Of a stretch of DNA of 64,000 nt, positions 52,967 through 61,067 are shown piece after piece. The stretch's first letter is position 1. Every line of letters starts with the position of its first letter. Below the pieces are notes generated by a model. It made no database searches. It was not told the DNA's origin and saw only the letters and a list, made by a program, of their open reading frames with translations. Source of the DNA: Roseibium album (lineage in GTDB: Bacteria; Pseudomonadota; Alphaproteobacteria; Rhizobiales; Stappiaceae). A program made the position numbers and the translations under genes. The stretch covers positions 714,188 through 778,187 of the forward strand of contig NZ_CXWE01000003.1 in assembly GCF_001404515.1 (NCBI RefSeq), read 5' to 3'.

Positions 52967-53007
52967 AACAAATGTTTCAGATTGGACTATCATCTGATAC
53001 ATTTGTT
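52967..53007. repeat. 41-bp near-perfect inverted repeat upstream of the aminotransferase gene
   Basis: Arms of 16 bp at 52967-52982 (AACAAATGTTTCAGAT) and 52992-53007 are complementary except for one position, with a 9-nt centre. It lies 47 bp before the aminotransferase start and 100 bp from the divergent lipoprotein gene, in an AT-rich stretch. No U-tract follows on either strand. It is most likely an operator for a dimeric regulator, possibly a stem-loop in mRNA. Confidence 0.65.
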
Positions 53008-53054
53008 GCAAACATAACCCGATCGCATACCGATCACTGTCCGGATCAGTCGCC

Positions 53055-54371
53055 ATGTCGCATGTATTCCCTCGTCATACCAAAGCCAATCCGCCCGTCG
53101 CAGCATCGGGAGATGGGTGCTATATAATTGATAAAAATGGGAAAAAATATTTCGACGGATCAGGTGGTGCCGCTGTCTCATGCCTTGGGCATTCCGATCC
53201 GGACGTTACACAGGCAATCAAGGATCAGGTGGACAGGATCGCCTTCGCACATACCGGATTTTTCACGACGGAACCGGCGGAAGAGCTCGCGGACCTGCTC
53301 GTGGCAAGGGCTCCGGGAAACCTTGACCGTGTCTATTTCGTTTCGGGAGGGTCCGAAGCCGTTGAAGCGGCGCTCAAGCTCGCCCGTCAGTACTTTCTTG
53401 AAAAGGGCGAACCTTCCCGTCACCGGGTAATTGCGCGGCGTCAAAGCTACCACGGCAATACGCTTGGCGCGCTGGCAACAGGCGGCAACCAGTGGCGACG
53501 TGAGCCATTTTCACCGCTGATGATCGAAACGTCCCATATTGCTCCATGTTTCGAATATCGCGGTCGCAGGGAAGCTGAAACCGCTTTTGAATATGGCCAG
53601 AGGGTCGCCGGCGAACTGGAGACGGAAATTCTTCGGCTGGGACCTGAAAACGTGATGGCCTTTGTCGCCGAACCGGTCGTCGGTGCCACGGCAGGAGCGG
53701 TGCCTCCCGTTGAGGGATATTTCAAGCGCATTCGGGAGATCTGCGACACCTATGGCGTCCTGCTGATCCTCGACGAGGTGATGTGCGGCATGGGCCGTAC
53801 CGGAACGCTGTTCGCTCACGAGCAGGACGGCGTTTCGCCAGACATTCTGTGTATTGCCAAGGGGCTCGGCGCCGGATACCAGCCCATCGGTGCCATGCTG
53901 TGCACCGATGAAATCTACCGGTCGATCGAAGACGGGACCGGCTTCTTTCAGCACGGTCATACCTATATCGGTCATCCGACAGCCTGTGCGGCAGCCTTGA
54001 CGGTATTCAAGAAACTCGACGGAGGTCTTGTCGAGAGAGTTTCGCCGATGGGTGACAAGCTCGAACAGGAACTGAACGATGCCTTCGGGCAGCATCCTCA
54101 TGTTGGCGACATTCGTGGTCGCGGGCTGTTCCGCGGTATTGAAATTGTCGAGGACAGAAGCACCAAGACCCCGTTCGACCCCGCGCGGGGGATCAACAAG
54201 TCCGTGAAGAAGGCGGCTTTCGACGCTGGTCTGATCTGTTATCCGATGGGTGGAACGGTTGATGGTGTCCGTGGCGATCATGTTTTGCTGGCGCCGCCTT
54301 TCATAATTGAAGACAGCCACGTCACGGAAATCGTCGACAAGCTGGATCGTGCCTTCAGGTCCGTTTTCTGA
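53055..54371 (+). CDS. Class III aminotransferase (omega-amino acid:pyruvate type)
   Basis: A 438-residue PLP enzyme: FVSGGSEAVEAALKLARQYF, RRQSYHGNTLGALA, the LILDEVMCGMGRTG metal/PLP Asp segment, and the PLP Lys in CIAKGLGAGYQPIGA. It transfers an amino group from an omega-amino acid, diamine or similar donor to pyruvate or 2-oxoglutarate; the substrate is open. The ribosome site before ATG 53055 is weak. A large inverted repeat lies upstream. No catabolic partner is adjacent. Confidence 0.88.
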   Translation: MSHVFPRHTKANPPVAASGDGCYIIDKNGKKYFDGSGGAAVSCLGHSDPDVTQAIKDQVDRIAFAHTGFFTTEPAEELADLLVARAPGNLDRVYFVSGGSEAVEAALKLARQYFLEKGEPSRHRVIARRQSYHGNTLGALATGGNQWRREPFSPLMIETSHIAPCFEYRGRREAETAFEYGQRVAGELETEILRLGPENVMAFVAEPVVGATAGAVPPVEGYFKRIREICDTYGVLLILDEVMCGMGRTGTLFAHEQDGVSPDILCIAKGLGAGYQPIGAMLCTDEIYRSIEDGTGFFQHGHTYIGHPTACAAALTVFKKLDGGLVERVSPMGDKLEQELNDAFGQHPHVGDIRGRGLFRGIEIVEDRSTKTPFDPARGINKSVKKAAFDAGLICYPMGGTVDGVRGDHVLLAPPFIIEDSHVTEIVDKLDRAFRSVF

Positions 54372-54494
54372 CCCTGTGCGGGAATTTTGCGAACAGGTAT
54401 TCCGAATATTAATATTGCTTAACATTACGCGAAGTTAAATTGAATAAACATCGCTGAACACCATTTCTGAAGAAGCAAAGCTTAGGAGGTGAAG

Positions 54495-54785
54495 GTGATA
54501 GATAATTCAACAGAAAACGGCGAGAGAATTACTGCAGATCAGATAGATACAACCTTCCTGAATCGGTTTGCAGCGGGTTTCGTCGCCATGATGAACAATA
54601 TGTACGACGTTGCAATACAACGTTTGCCGCAGAGTAGCGGAGATGAAGAAGCCAAACTCGAAGCGTCGTCGAAAAAGCGGTCCGCCTATCAGGGTTTGGC
54701 AGACAACCGGCCCGTGGAGTTTGACGAAGGATACGGTTCCGGAGGTTACCGCGGTTCGGAACGGTTTCACCACTTGTATCACTAG
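54495..54785 (+). CDS. Hypothetical small acidic protein
   Basis: A 96-residue protein I do not recognise. It starts at GTG 54495, five bases after a strong AGGAGG (54484-54489). Its middle region (FLNRFAAGFVAMMNNMYDVAIQRL) is helical and amphipathic, the C-terminus is Gly/Tyr/His-rich (EGYGSGGYRGSERFHHLYH). An AT-rich promoter-like region with a 12-bp palindrome AATATTAATATT (54409-54420) precedes it. The strong ribosome site argues that it is translated. Confidence 0.5.
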   Translation: MIDNSTENGERITADQIDTTFLNRFAAGFVAMMNNMYDVAIQRLPQSSGDEEAKLEASSKKRSAYQGLADNRPVEFDEGYGSGGYRGSERFHHLYH

Positions 54786-54801
54786 CGCTCATCGATTGAG
54801 T

Positions 54802-54985
54802 GTTGGATCCGGCCGGCGCGCTTTCTTCTGCTGACCAGGCGGCTTGTGTGCAACGGTGTACCCCACCACAAGCGCAATCCAACGCAGTCAGCGGGAGAAA
54901 GAGCCCGGCCCTTCGGGTGCCGGAAAGCAACGCATCGGCAGCGTTGCGCCACTTGACCGATGCACCGCATCGCCCTTCGTGACGC
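54802..54985. repeat. Structured intergenic element with interlocking inverted repeats
   Basis: Several complementary arms lie in a non-coding stretch: GTTGGAT (54802-54808) with ATCCAAC (54877-54883); CTTTCTTCTGCTGAC (about 54821-54835) with GTCAGCGGGAGAAAGAG (about 54887-54902, with two mismatches); CTTGTG with CACAAG inside; CCGGCCCTTCGGGTGCCGG; and GCAACGC (54928-54934) / GCGTTGC (54941-54947). The first two pairings cross, a pseudoknot-like topology. No coding signal is convincing: a minus-strand frame here (to 55029) lacks family similarity. It may be a dispersed genomic repeat or a structured RNA. Confidence 0.42.
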
Positions 54986-55136
54986 GCCTTGCCGAGTGAC
55001 CTGCTTTCCGGCATCAAACGAACGAACATTCAATGGATGCGCTCCCGGATCGCGTCGGCACCAAAAGTGTCGGCCCGAGCGTTCGAAGCTGAGCAATTTC
55101 AAAAACGCGGCGCCATAATATCTCGTTTTGGGCTCG

Positions 55137-56069
55137 TTAGTCGTCCGAACCGATCAGGACCGCTTCAGGGCAATGCAGGCCGTCCCTGCCGAGTTCCGAA
55201 ACGACCCAGTCCTGGAACAGGCGAACTTTGCGGCTGTTCTTGTTTCGCGGTGGATAACTAAGCGCCCAGGATTCATCTTCCTCTGCACATACAAGGTCAA
55301 AGGGCTGAATGAGCTGACCTTGCTGCAAGGCCTGCCTGCAAAAATAAGGCGTTAGAATTGCAACACCCTGTCCCGCGATGGCCCTGTTGGCCTCAAGTGC
55401 CTGGGAACCCATGCGCGATGTCGGCCATTTCGTCAGATCGGCATCAGGAAGTCCTGCCGCACTGAACCAGGTGCGCCACCAGGGGTCGTCCGGGTCGATT
55501 ATCGGAAGCTTGAGTAAATCCGCGGGCGTATTGATGCCGCCAATGCCCTGTGCAAGCTGAGGTGCAACCAGTGGTGTGAATTCAGCGGCGATCAGCGGAA
55601 TGAACAAATTGCCCTTCGGAGGAGGGTAACAAGCGGAAATCGTCACGTCCGCCTGGTCGAACTTGGGCTTCTCCCAGGGGCCGTAGGAAACCAGCCGCAC
55701 GGCAATGTCGGGGTTTTGCATCTGAAAGGAAAACATGCGGGATGCAAGCCAGTTCACGGCAAATGTCGTGTTGCTCGAAACGACCAGTTCGCTCGCGTCT
55801 GCATCCTGCACGTCCTGGAAAGTCTGCCGCAATCGAGAGAAGGCCTCGACGACTCCCTCGGCAAGAAGGGCTCCCTTTTGTGTCAGATCGATCTTGCGTG
55901 TTTTCCGTTCAAAGACTGCAAAACCGAGTTTCTCCTCCAGCAGCTTGATCTGGTAACTGACGGCCGCTTGTGTCAGTCCAAGCTCGTCCCCGGCTTTCGT
56001 GAAACTCAGGTGCCGGCTCGCTGCTTCAAAGGCACGGATCGCGGAAAGAGGTGGGAGGTTGAGCGTCAT
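55137..56069 (-). CDS. LysR-family regulator (GcvA-like)
   Basis: A 310-residue LysR protein. HTH at residues about 5-63 (PPLSAIRAFEAASRHLSFTKAGDELGLTQAAVSYQIKLLEEKLGFAVFER) and a type 2 periplasmic-binding effector domain after. The long tail is typical of GcvA-type members. ATG 56069 was chosen after AAGGGAAATTTATGC; an ATG at 56090 is possible. A perfect inverted repeat overlaps the start region. It is divergent from a DUF1127 gene. Confidence 0.9.
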   Translation of the reverse strand: MTLNLPPLSAIRAFEAASRHLSFTKAGDELGLTQAAVSYQIKLLEEKLGFAVFERKTRKIDLTQKGALLAEGVVEAFSRLRQTFQDVQDADASELVVSSNTTFAVNWLASRMFSFQMQNPDIAVRLVSYGPWEKPKFDQADVTISACYPPPKGNLFIPLIAAEFTPLVAPQLAQGIGGINTPADLLKLPIIDPDDPWWRTWFSAAGLPDADLTKWPTSRMGSQALEANRAIAGQGVAILTPYFCRQALQQGQLIQPFDLVCAEEDESWALSYPPRNKNSRKVRLFQDWVVSELGRDGLHCPEAVLIGSDD

Positions 56070-56090
56070 GCATAAATTTCCCTTATGCAT
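56068..56090. promoter_or_regulatory. LysR-type operator at the LysR/DUF1127 divergent start region
   Basis: ATGCATAA (56068-56075) and TTATGCAT (56083-56090) form a perfect inverted repeat with a 7-bp centre. It contains a T-N11-A pattern and spans the LysR start codon, so autorepression and control of the divergent gene are plausible. Confidence 0.6.
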
Positions 56091-56164
56091 AGATGACAAG
56101 ATTTCGTTGGTCAGACGGGTTCCGGAAGCCGATATGTAACTCACAAATATGTGGAGTTACAACA

Positions 56165-56404
56165 ATGTCAGATCAAATTTGTTGCACACAAGATGTTGCC
56201 GCCCGCAAGAGAGAAAGGAATTTCTCCCTAGTTAAGCTTATTCAAACTTTGGTGGGTTCGCTGCGAACGAACAAACGCCGCCGGGTTAATCTGACCGATT
56301 TGCCGCCTGAGTTGATGAAGGACATCGGTTTCGAGGTGCCACCTCGGGGTGACAAATCGCTGGAGCAGCACTGGCTTGCCGAACTCGACCGCCTGTCGCG
56401 GTAG
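56165..56404 (+). CDS. DUF1127 (YjiS-like) small protein
   Basis: A 79-residue protein whose second half is the DUF1127 motif: RRRVNLTDLPPELMKDIGFE (Arg-rich then L-x-D-L...LxDIGF). Such small basic proteins in alphaproteobacteria have been linked to RNA turnover and phosphate, carbon or oxidative responses. ATG 56165 follows TGGAGTTACAAC. The adjacent GcvA-like LysR gene is a recurrent neighbour for DUF1127. Confidence 0.82.
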   Translation: MSDQICCTQDVAARKRERNFSLVKLIQTLVGSLRTNKRRRVNLTDLPPELMKDIGFEVPPRGDKSLEQHWLAELDRLSR

Positions 56405-56448
56405 AATCTGGTTATCGAATCCGTTTGCTGGCCTCGCAGATGACCGGC

Positions 56449-56742
56449 TCACTCATCGTAAAACTGGATTTCCATTTCACAGGCGGCATCGCGCAAAGGA
56501 ATCAGGTCCCGATAGGCACTTGAGTTGTAAAACCGCAGCGCATTTTCCAGGTCCGGATATCGGAATACGGCAGTAACATGCCGGATTTTCTCATTGCCAC
56601 GCAGCGTCGTCCTGTAAGTGCCTCGCACCACGGTCTCAATGTTGTGGTTCTGCATGAGTTCGGCAGCCTTTCGCACGTAATCCTGAAAGGCCGCGCTGTC
56701 TTTGATCGTCGCATAGGAAAAGTTGAGAACAGGCATTTTCAT
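56449..56742 (-). CDS. DUF1330 family protein
   Basis: A 97-residue ferredoxin-like (dimeric alpha/beta barrel) protein of the DUF1330 family: NFSYATIKDSAAFQDYVRKAAELMQNHNIETVVRGTYRTTLRGNEKIRHVTAVFRYPDLENALRFYNSSAYRDLIPLRD. Function unknown; related folds act in small-molecule degradation. It lies 27 bp after the LysE gene stop on the same strand, so the two may be co-transcribed from the LysE promoter. Confidence 0.85.
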   Translation of the reverse strand: MKMPVLNFSYATIKDSAAFQDYVRKAAELMQNHNIETVVRGTYRTTLRGNEKIRHVTAVFRYPDLENALRFYNSSAYRDLIPLRDAACEMEIQFYDE

Positions 56743-56769
56743 GGCTCTCGTCGTGGAAAGGTTCCGGGG

Positions 56770-57366
56770 TCAGAGGACAAGCGCCCAAACTGTTGCCGCC
56801 AGCATGGCAATTGCCATGGCGACTGTAATGGCCCGCATGACAGGTCCGTCCCCGATCAACGTCAGGATGGAGACACCTGCGAGTGCCCAGAGCGAGTGGA
56901 AGACCAGACCGCCCAGCATGAATCCTGTCATGAGAATGAGGGCGTTTTCAGGAACACTTAGTGTATTGCCGGCAAAAAATGTCGAGAACGCCACAAGGCT
57001 CATGGCCCATGTCTTCGGACTGAGCGGATGGATAAGCAGTCCTTCCCAGAAGCTGGGCAGGGACACGTCGCCTCTGGGTTTTATGCTCAAACTGATGATG
57101 CGCCAGGCAAGATAGGTCATGTACGCCATGCTCAGCACCTTGAAGATCGTAACGATTGTCCCGCCGCCTGCCATTACGTGACCGAGCCCGTATGCCACGC
57201 TGAGATTGAGCGCAATGGACCCGACCTGCGATGCCATGATCACCGGAAAGGCCGTGCGGTATCCGGCCGAGGCGCCGATCGCGAGGAAGGTCAGGTTCCC
57301 TGGACCCGGAGTTCCTGTCATGACGATCACGAAAACCGCAAAGGCTAACAAAGTGGCGAAGTCCAT
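56770..57366 (-). CDS. LysE-family amino acid exporter
   Basis: A 198-residue inner-membrane protein with five or six helices and the LysE/RhtB pattern (VFVIVMTGTPGPGNLTFLAIGASAGYRTAFPVI; AYMTYLAWRIIS; WEGLLIHPLSPKTWAMSLVAFSTFF). It exports amino acids or derivatives. It is divergent from the MocR gene, whose product is a probable repressor or activator; this pairing is common in proteobacteria. Confidence 0.9.
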   Translation of the reverse strand: MDFATLLAFAVFVIVMTGTPGPGNLTFLAIGASAGYRTAFPVIMASQVGSIALNLSVAYGLGHVMAGGGTIVTIFKVLSMAYMTYLAWRIISLSIKPRGDVSLPSFWEGLLIHPLSPKTWAMSLVAFSTFFAGNTLSVPENALILMTGFMLGGLVFHSLWALAGVSILTLIGDGPVMRAITVAMAIAMLAATVWALVL

Positions 57367-57385
57367 CGAATGTCTCCAACAATAA

Positions 57386-57441
57386 ATCGATACAATCGAT
57401 ACAAAATAGCGGAGATATTAATTGTCTTGAGATATTGTATC
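57386..57441. promoter_or_regulatory. MocR operator candidate between lysE-type and mocR-type genes
   Basis: ATCGATACA occurs twice in direct tandem (57386-57394 and 57395-57403), and GATACAAT (57389-57396) has a reverse complement ATTGTATC at 57434-57441. Direct plus inverted half-sites over 56 bp suit a dimeric MocR, known to bind paired sites and to bend DNA. It lies before the LysE start (57366) and upstream of the MocR start. Confidence 0.55.
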
Positions 57442-57463
57442 CGTCAATGTAAATATTGTTCCT

Positions 57464-58873
57464 ATGACAATGTGGATTCCGAAGATCGAGGACGCGCAGG
57501 GGCCGATCTATCTCGCGATCGCAAATGCGCTGGAGGCCGATATCAACGAGGGTGTGCTGGACCAGGGTGACCGGTTGCCGCCCCAACGTGAGCTTGCCTA
57601 CCGGCTTGGCGTGACGCTCGGCACGATTACTCGTGCTTACGGCGAAGCCGAGCGTCGACGGCTGGTCAAGGGCGAAACTGGAAGGGGAACCTATGTCGCA
57701 CCCGAAACACACAAGGTGTCACCGCTTGTACCGAAGGAAGACGAACCGGACGTTTGTGATCTCGCCAGGAATTTTGCTTACCCGCATCTGAATCCCAGCC
57801 TGTCCGATGGCCTGGTGCGTATGGCAGGGACGGTCGGTATCGACCGGTTGAACGGGTTTGTCCCTTCGGAGGGATTGAAGGCCCATCGGGAAACAGGTGT
57901 TCTTGTCTTCAAGGACTATGGCCTGGAGGCAGACCCGGACCGGGTCGCCGTGACCTGTGGGGCGCAACACGGCATTCAGGTGACCTGTCAGGCGTTGTTT
58001 CGCAGCGGTGACGCGATTGCTGTCGATCGGTTTACATATCCGTCCATCTTTCCGTCGCTCGCGAGCATCGGATTGAAGGCGGTCTCCGTGCCGGCAATTG
58101 TTCGGGCCGACGGCGGCTTTGGAGCCATGGACCCGGACGCCCTTGCACAGGCCGCCATAAGTCACGGCATCAAGGGTGTCTTTTTGATGCCCAATATGCA
58201 GAACCCCACAACCCACACCATGTCGGCCGAAGAACGGGAGGATCTGGTCAGGGTTGCGCGCGAGCATGATCTCAAGATCGTGGAGGACGATCCCTATACA
58301 CCGTTTTTGCCGGAAACCCTTCCGGCCTTCGGCGCGCTTGCACCTGAACGCACCGCATCGATCGCCAGCATCTCCAAGGTCTGCTCGCCCGGCAGCCGCA
58401 TCGGTTTCGTGCATGTGCCGGAGCTATTTGGCAATTCCATTCGCAACAAGATCGGCGAAAGCACGTGGATGGCTTCGCCGATTACCGCCGAACTGATTGC
58501 CGGCTGGGTGCGTGAAGGACATCTGTTCAAGACCCTGCGCCTGAAACGGATCGCCAACAGAACCCGCTTCCGCCAAGCGGTTCAAATCCTGTCTCCCTAT
58601 TATCTCCAGGGTGACACCAACAAGGTTTTCGGATGGTTGCGCCTGCCCGCGCATGTCGATGCCGATGCGGTTCAGGCAGCCCTTGGCCACCAGCGGATTT
58701 CAGTGCTTTCGTCGCGTTATTTCCAGTTGCGGGATCATGCGCCGGCGCCCTATTTGCGGATCACTTTCGGCTCCGAAGAGTCCGACGAGCGTTTCCGACG
58801 GTCACTGGAAAAAGTCCGGGCGACCATTGACCAATTGGCCGAATTGCCGGAACTGAGCCGCCCTGTAGGATAG
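57464..58873 (+). CDS. MocR-family regulator (GntR HTH plus aminotransferase domain)
   Basis: A 469-residue protein: GntR-type winged HTH (residues about 10-80: GPIYLAIANALEADINEGVLDQGDRLPPQRELAYRLGVTLGTITRAYGEAERRRLVKG) and an aspartate aminotransferase-fold domain. The PLP Lys lies in ASISKVCSPGSRIGFV, and NMQNPTTHTMS and EDDPYTPF match fold-type I. It regulates rather than catalyses; the probable target is the divergent LysE exporter gene. The start is at 57464 (ATGACAATG). Confidence 0.92.
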   Translation: MTMWIPKIEDAQGPIYLAIANALEADINEGVLDQGDRLPPQRELAYRLGVTLGTITRAYGEAERRRLVKGETGRGTYVAPETHKVSPLVPKEDEPDVCDLARNFAYPHLNPSLSDGLVRMAGTVGIDRLNGFVPSEGLKAHRETGVLVFKDYGLEADPDRVAVTCGAQHGIQVTCQALFRSGDAIAVDRFTYPSIFPSLASIGLKAVSVPAIVRADGGFGAMDPDALAQAAISHGIKGVFLMPNMQNPTTHTMSAEEREDLVRVAREHDLKIVEDDPYTPFLPETLPAFGALAPERTASIASISKVCSPGSRIGFVHVPELFGNSIRNKIGESTWMASPITAELIAGWVREGHLFKTLRLKRIANRTRFRQAVQILSPYYLQGDTNKVFGWLRLPAHVDADAVQAALGHQRISVLSSRYFQLRDHAPAPYLRITFGSEESDERFRRSLEKVRATIDQLAELPELSRPVG

Positions 58874-58990
58874 GATCACTTTGACATCCCGGGTTTTCCG
58901 GTCAATAAGCAGCCCCCAGGAGACAGGGACGCCGGGTTGCCGTTGACCGATCAACACCCGGACGTTCCCGGGCGCCGTTGGCGAGGTGAA

Positions 58991-59767
58991 ATGGCTTTCT
59001 GGCTCACAAAGAACAGACAGGAACAGGCCCGGGTCTGCGATCCGGAAGCAAACCCGTTTGCTGTCTTCGAAGGAGCCGGCCTCGAGATCGGCAACAGACG
59101 TATCCTGTCCGATCTGACACTTTCATTGAAGGAAGACCGGATCGGGGTGATCGGATTGAACGGATCCGGCAAGAGCACGTTTGTACGCATGCTGAACGGC
59201 CTGCGACTGCCGGACCATGGATCGCTGAGGCTGTTCGGCGCGGAGGCAGAAAAAGCTGCTCCTGAATTGCCCCGCCATGTCGGATTTGTCTTCCAGAACC
59301 CGGATCATCAGGCCATTTTCCCTACGGTCGAAGAAGAAATCGCGTTCGGCCTGACGCAGTTGGGCGCAGACAAGCGGGAAAGCCGCGAACGCGCTCTGGT
59401 GTTCCTGCAGGCGCATGGCTGCGAAGCATTGGCAGCGTCGCCGATTGCCGAATTGTCCGAGGGGCAGAAACAACTGGTCTGCATATTGTCCGTGCTCGTC
59501 ATGGAACCGCGTTTGCTGGTGTTGGACGAACCAATGACCAGTCTGGATGCACTGGCCTCCCGCAGGATACGCGACAAGATCCTGTCATTGCCGCAGAAAA
59601 TCGTGATGGTGAGCCATGATCTTGGCCATTTCGAGGGTTTCGACCGAATCTTGTGGCTCGAAGAAGGCCGGCTGCGAATGGACGGATCTCCTTTTGAGGT
59701 CCTGAGGGCATTTGAGGCGGACATCTCGCGCAGATCGGGTGTTAAACTGGAGCTGGCGGCGTTGTGA
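58991..59767 (+). CDS. bioM: Biotin ECF transporter, energising ATPase
   Basis: A 258-residue ABC ATPase: Walker A GLNGSGKST, Q-loop VFQNPDHQAIFPTVEEEIAFGL (the energy-coupling factor hallmark), signature LSEGQKQ (LSEGQK for LSGGQ), Walker B LLVLDEPMTSLDALA, His switch VSHD. It works with BioN and BioY for biotin uptake. The frame is open upstream to 58937, but ATG 58991 follows GCGAGGTGAA. No BioR site (TTATMKATAA) was found upstream. Confidence 0.9.
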   Translation: MAFWLTKNRQEQARVCDPEANPFAVFEGAGLEIGNRRILSDLTLSLKEDRIGVIGLNGSGKSTFVRMLNGLRLPDHGSLRLFGAEAEKAAPELPRHVGFVFQNPDHQAIFPTVEEEIAFGLTQLGADKRESRERALVFLQAHGCEALAASPIAELSEGQKQLVCILSVLVMEPRLLVLDEPMTSLDALASRRIRDKILSLPQKIVMVSHDLGHFEGFDRILWLEEGRLRMDGSPFEVLRAFEADISRRSGVKLELAAL

Positions 59768-60372
59768 TCTCGATCTATCTCCAGGGAACCAGCTGGTTGC
59801 ACCGAATTCCGGCTGGGTTGAAACTGTTGGCCGTGGCGATTGCCAGCCTGATACTGTTTCAGGTCAAGTCGCCCTGGGTCTTTCTCGCGTGCCTTGTCGT
59901 CGTGGCCGTATGTTATGCCTCGCTGGGCAGGCAAGGGGTCGCGCAATTGAAGCTTTTGCGCGGGTTGAGCTATTTTCTTGGCATCTTGCTGCTTTTTCAC
60001 TGGGTGTCCGGAACCTTTCTGGAGGGTGTCTCGGTCATCCTGCGCCTGCTTGTGCTTGTTCTGGCGGCAAATCTGGTTTCGGTGACCACCCGTCTGGACG
60101 ATATGCTTGATGCGGTCATGCCGCTGTTCATGCCGCTTGAATGGATCGGTTTGTCGGCAAGAAAACCGGCTTTGGGCGTTGCGCTTGTGCTTCGGTTCGC
60201 GCCTTACATGATGCAGATTTTTTCCAGGTTGCGTGAGGCCTATCAGGCACGCGCCGGAAGCACGAATTCCTGGAAGTTGCTGCCTCCGCTGGCCATTCAG
60301 TGCCTGCGCATGTCCGACAATGTCGCAGACGCACTCAGGGCGCGCGGCGGATCGGAAGGCTTGCCGAGATAA
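59764..60372 (+). CDS. bioN: Biotin ECF transporter, transmembrane coupling protein
   Basis: A 202-residue membrane protein with four or five helices and the EcfT coupling signature (RFAPYMMQIFSRLREAYQARAG and the second ARG motif ADALRARGGS). The start GTG overlaps the bioM stop (GTGA), so expression is translationally coupled. It links BioM to BioY. Confidence 0.9.
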   Translation: MISIYLQGTSWLHRIPAGLKLLAVAIASLILFQVKSPWVFLACLVVVAVCYASLGRQGVAQLKLLRGLSYFLGILLLFHWVSGTFLEGVSVILRLLVLVLAANLVSVTTRLDDMLDAVMPLFMPLEWIGLSARKPALGVALVLRFAPYMMQIFSRLREAYQARAGSTNSWKLLPPLAIQCLRMSDNVADALRARGGSEGLPR

Positions 60373-60488
60373 ATTTGAAATCATGCGGGTAACAGAAGCC
60401 CGCGTTGGGTGAATTCTGAGGAAGCAAGGCGGTCGACAAAGTCGCCTGGCAGACACGGACCAAAACAAAATGGAGGCGTGGAAACGCT

Positions 60489-61043
60489 ATGGCTGATCGT
60501 TCGCTGGTTCATATCGCATTCTATGCGGCATTGATCGCTGCACTGGGACTGGTTCCCCCGGTTGCAATTCCGTTTCTGGGGGGTGTGCCGATCACGGCGC
60601 AGACGCTGGGTGTGATGCTTGCTGGTGTCATGCTGGGCCCGGTCAGGGGCGGGCTTGCCGTTCTCCTGTTCTTGTTTCTGGTTGCACTCGGTGCACCGTT
60701 CCTCTCCGGTGGCCGGGGTGGATTGGGTGTTTTCGCCACGCCGTCCGTCGGTTTCCTGATCGGTTGGCCGGTCGGTGCTTTTGTTGCGGGCTGGATCATG
60801 CGGGCAACTTCCCGCATGAACATTCTTGCCTCGGCAGCTGTTTCCGCAGCATTTGGCGGGATAGTCGTGGTTTATCTCTTTGGCATTCCGGGCGTCGCCT
60901 ATATGGCTGGTTTGCCGCTCCTCGAGGCCACTTACCTGAGTGCAATCTACATCCCTGGCGATCTGGTCAAGGTTGCGATCACTGCTCTTATCACGCAAAC
61001 GGTTGCGCGCGGCTTGCCCGGTGCGATCCTGTCGCGTAGCTGA
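60489..61043 (+). CDS. bioY: Biotin ECF transporter, substrate-binding S-component
   Basis: A 184-residue membrane protein with six helices and BioY features: VPITAQTLGVMLAGVMLGPVRGGLAVLLFLFLVALGAPFLSGGRGG and PSVGFLIGWPVGAFVAGW. It binds biotin with high affinity. A 116-bp gap with minor hairpins separates it from bioN; the acyl-CoA ligase gene follows after 24 bp. Confidence 0.93.
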   Translation: MADRSLVHIAFYAALIAALGLVPPVAIPFLGGVPITAQTLGVMLAGVMLGPVRGGLAVLLFLFLVALGAPFLSGGRGGLGVFATPSVGFLIGWPVGAFVAGWIMRATSRMNILASAAVSAAFGGIVVVYLFGIPGVAYMAGLPLLEATYLSAIYIPGDLVKVAITALITQTVARGLPGAILSRS

Positions 61044-61067
61044 TCGCACTCCTCCAGGCGAGGCATT

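Noticed and set aside
54421..54440. CtrA-like TTAAC/GTTAA pair upstream of the small protein gene
   Set aside because: The spacing is about 10 bp and inverted, not the TTAA-N7-TTAA direct arrangement.
54529..55029. 166-residue minus-strand frame over the structured element
   Set aside because: It crosses interlocking inverted repeats and the small protein gene, with no ribosome site or recognisable domain.
58874..58990. Search for a BioR operator before bioM
   Set aside because: No TTATMKATAA-type site is present in the sequence between the MocR gene and bioM.
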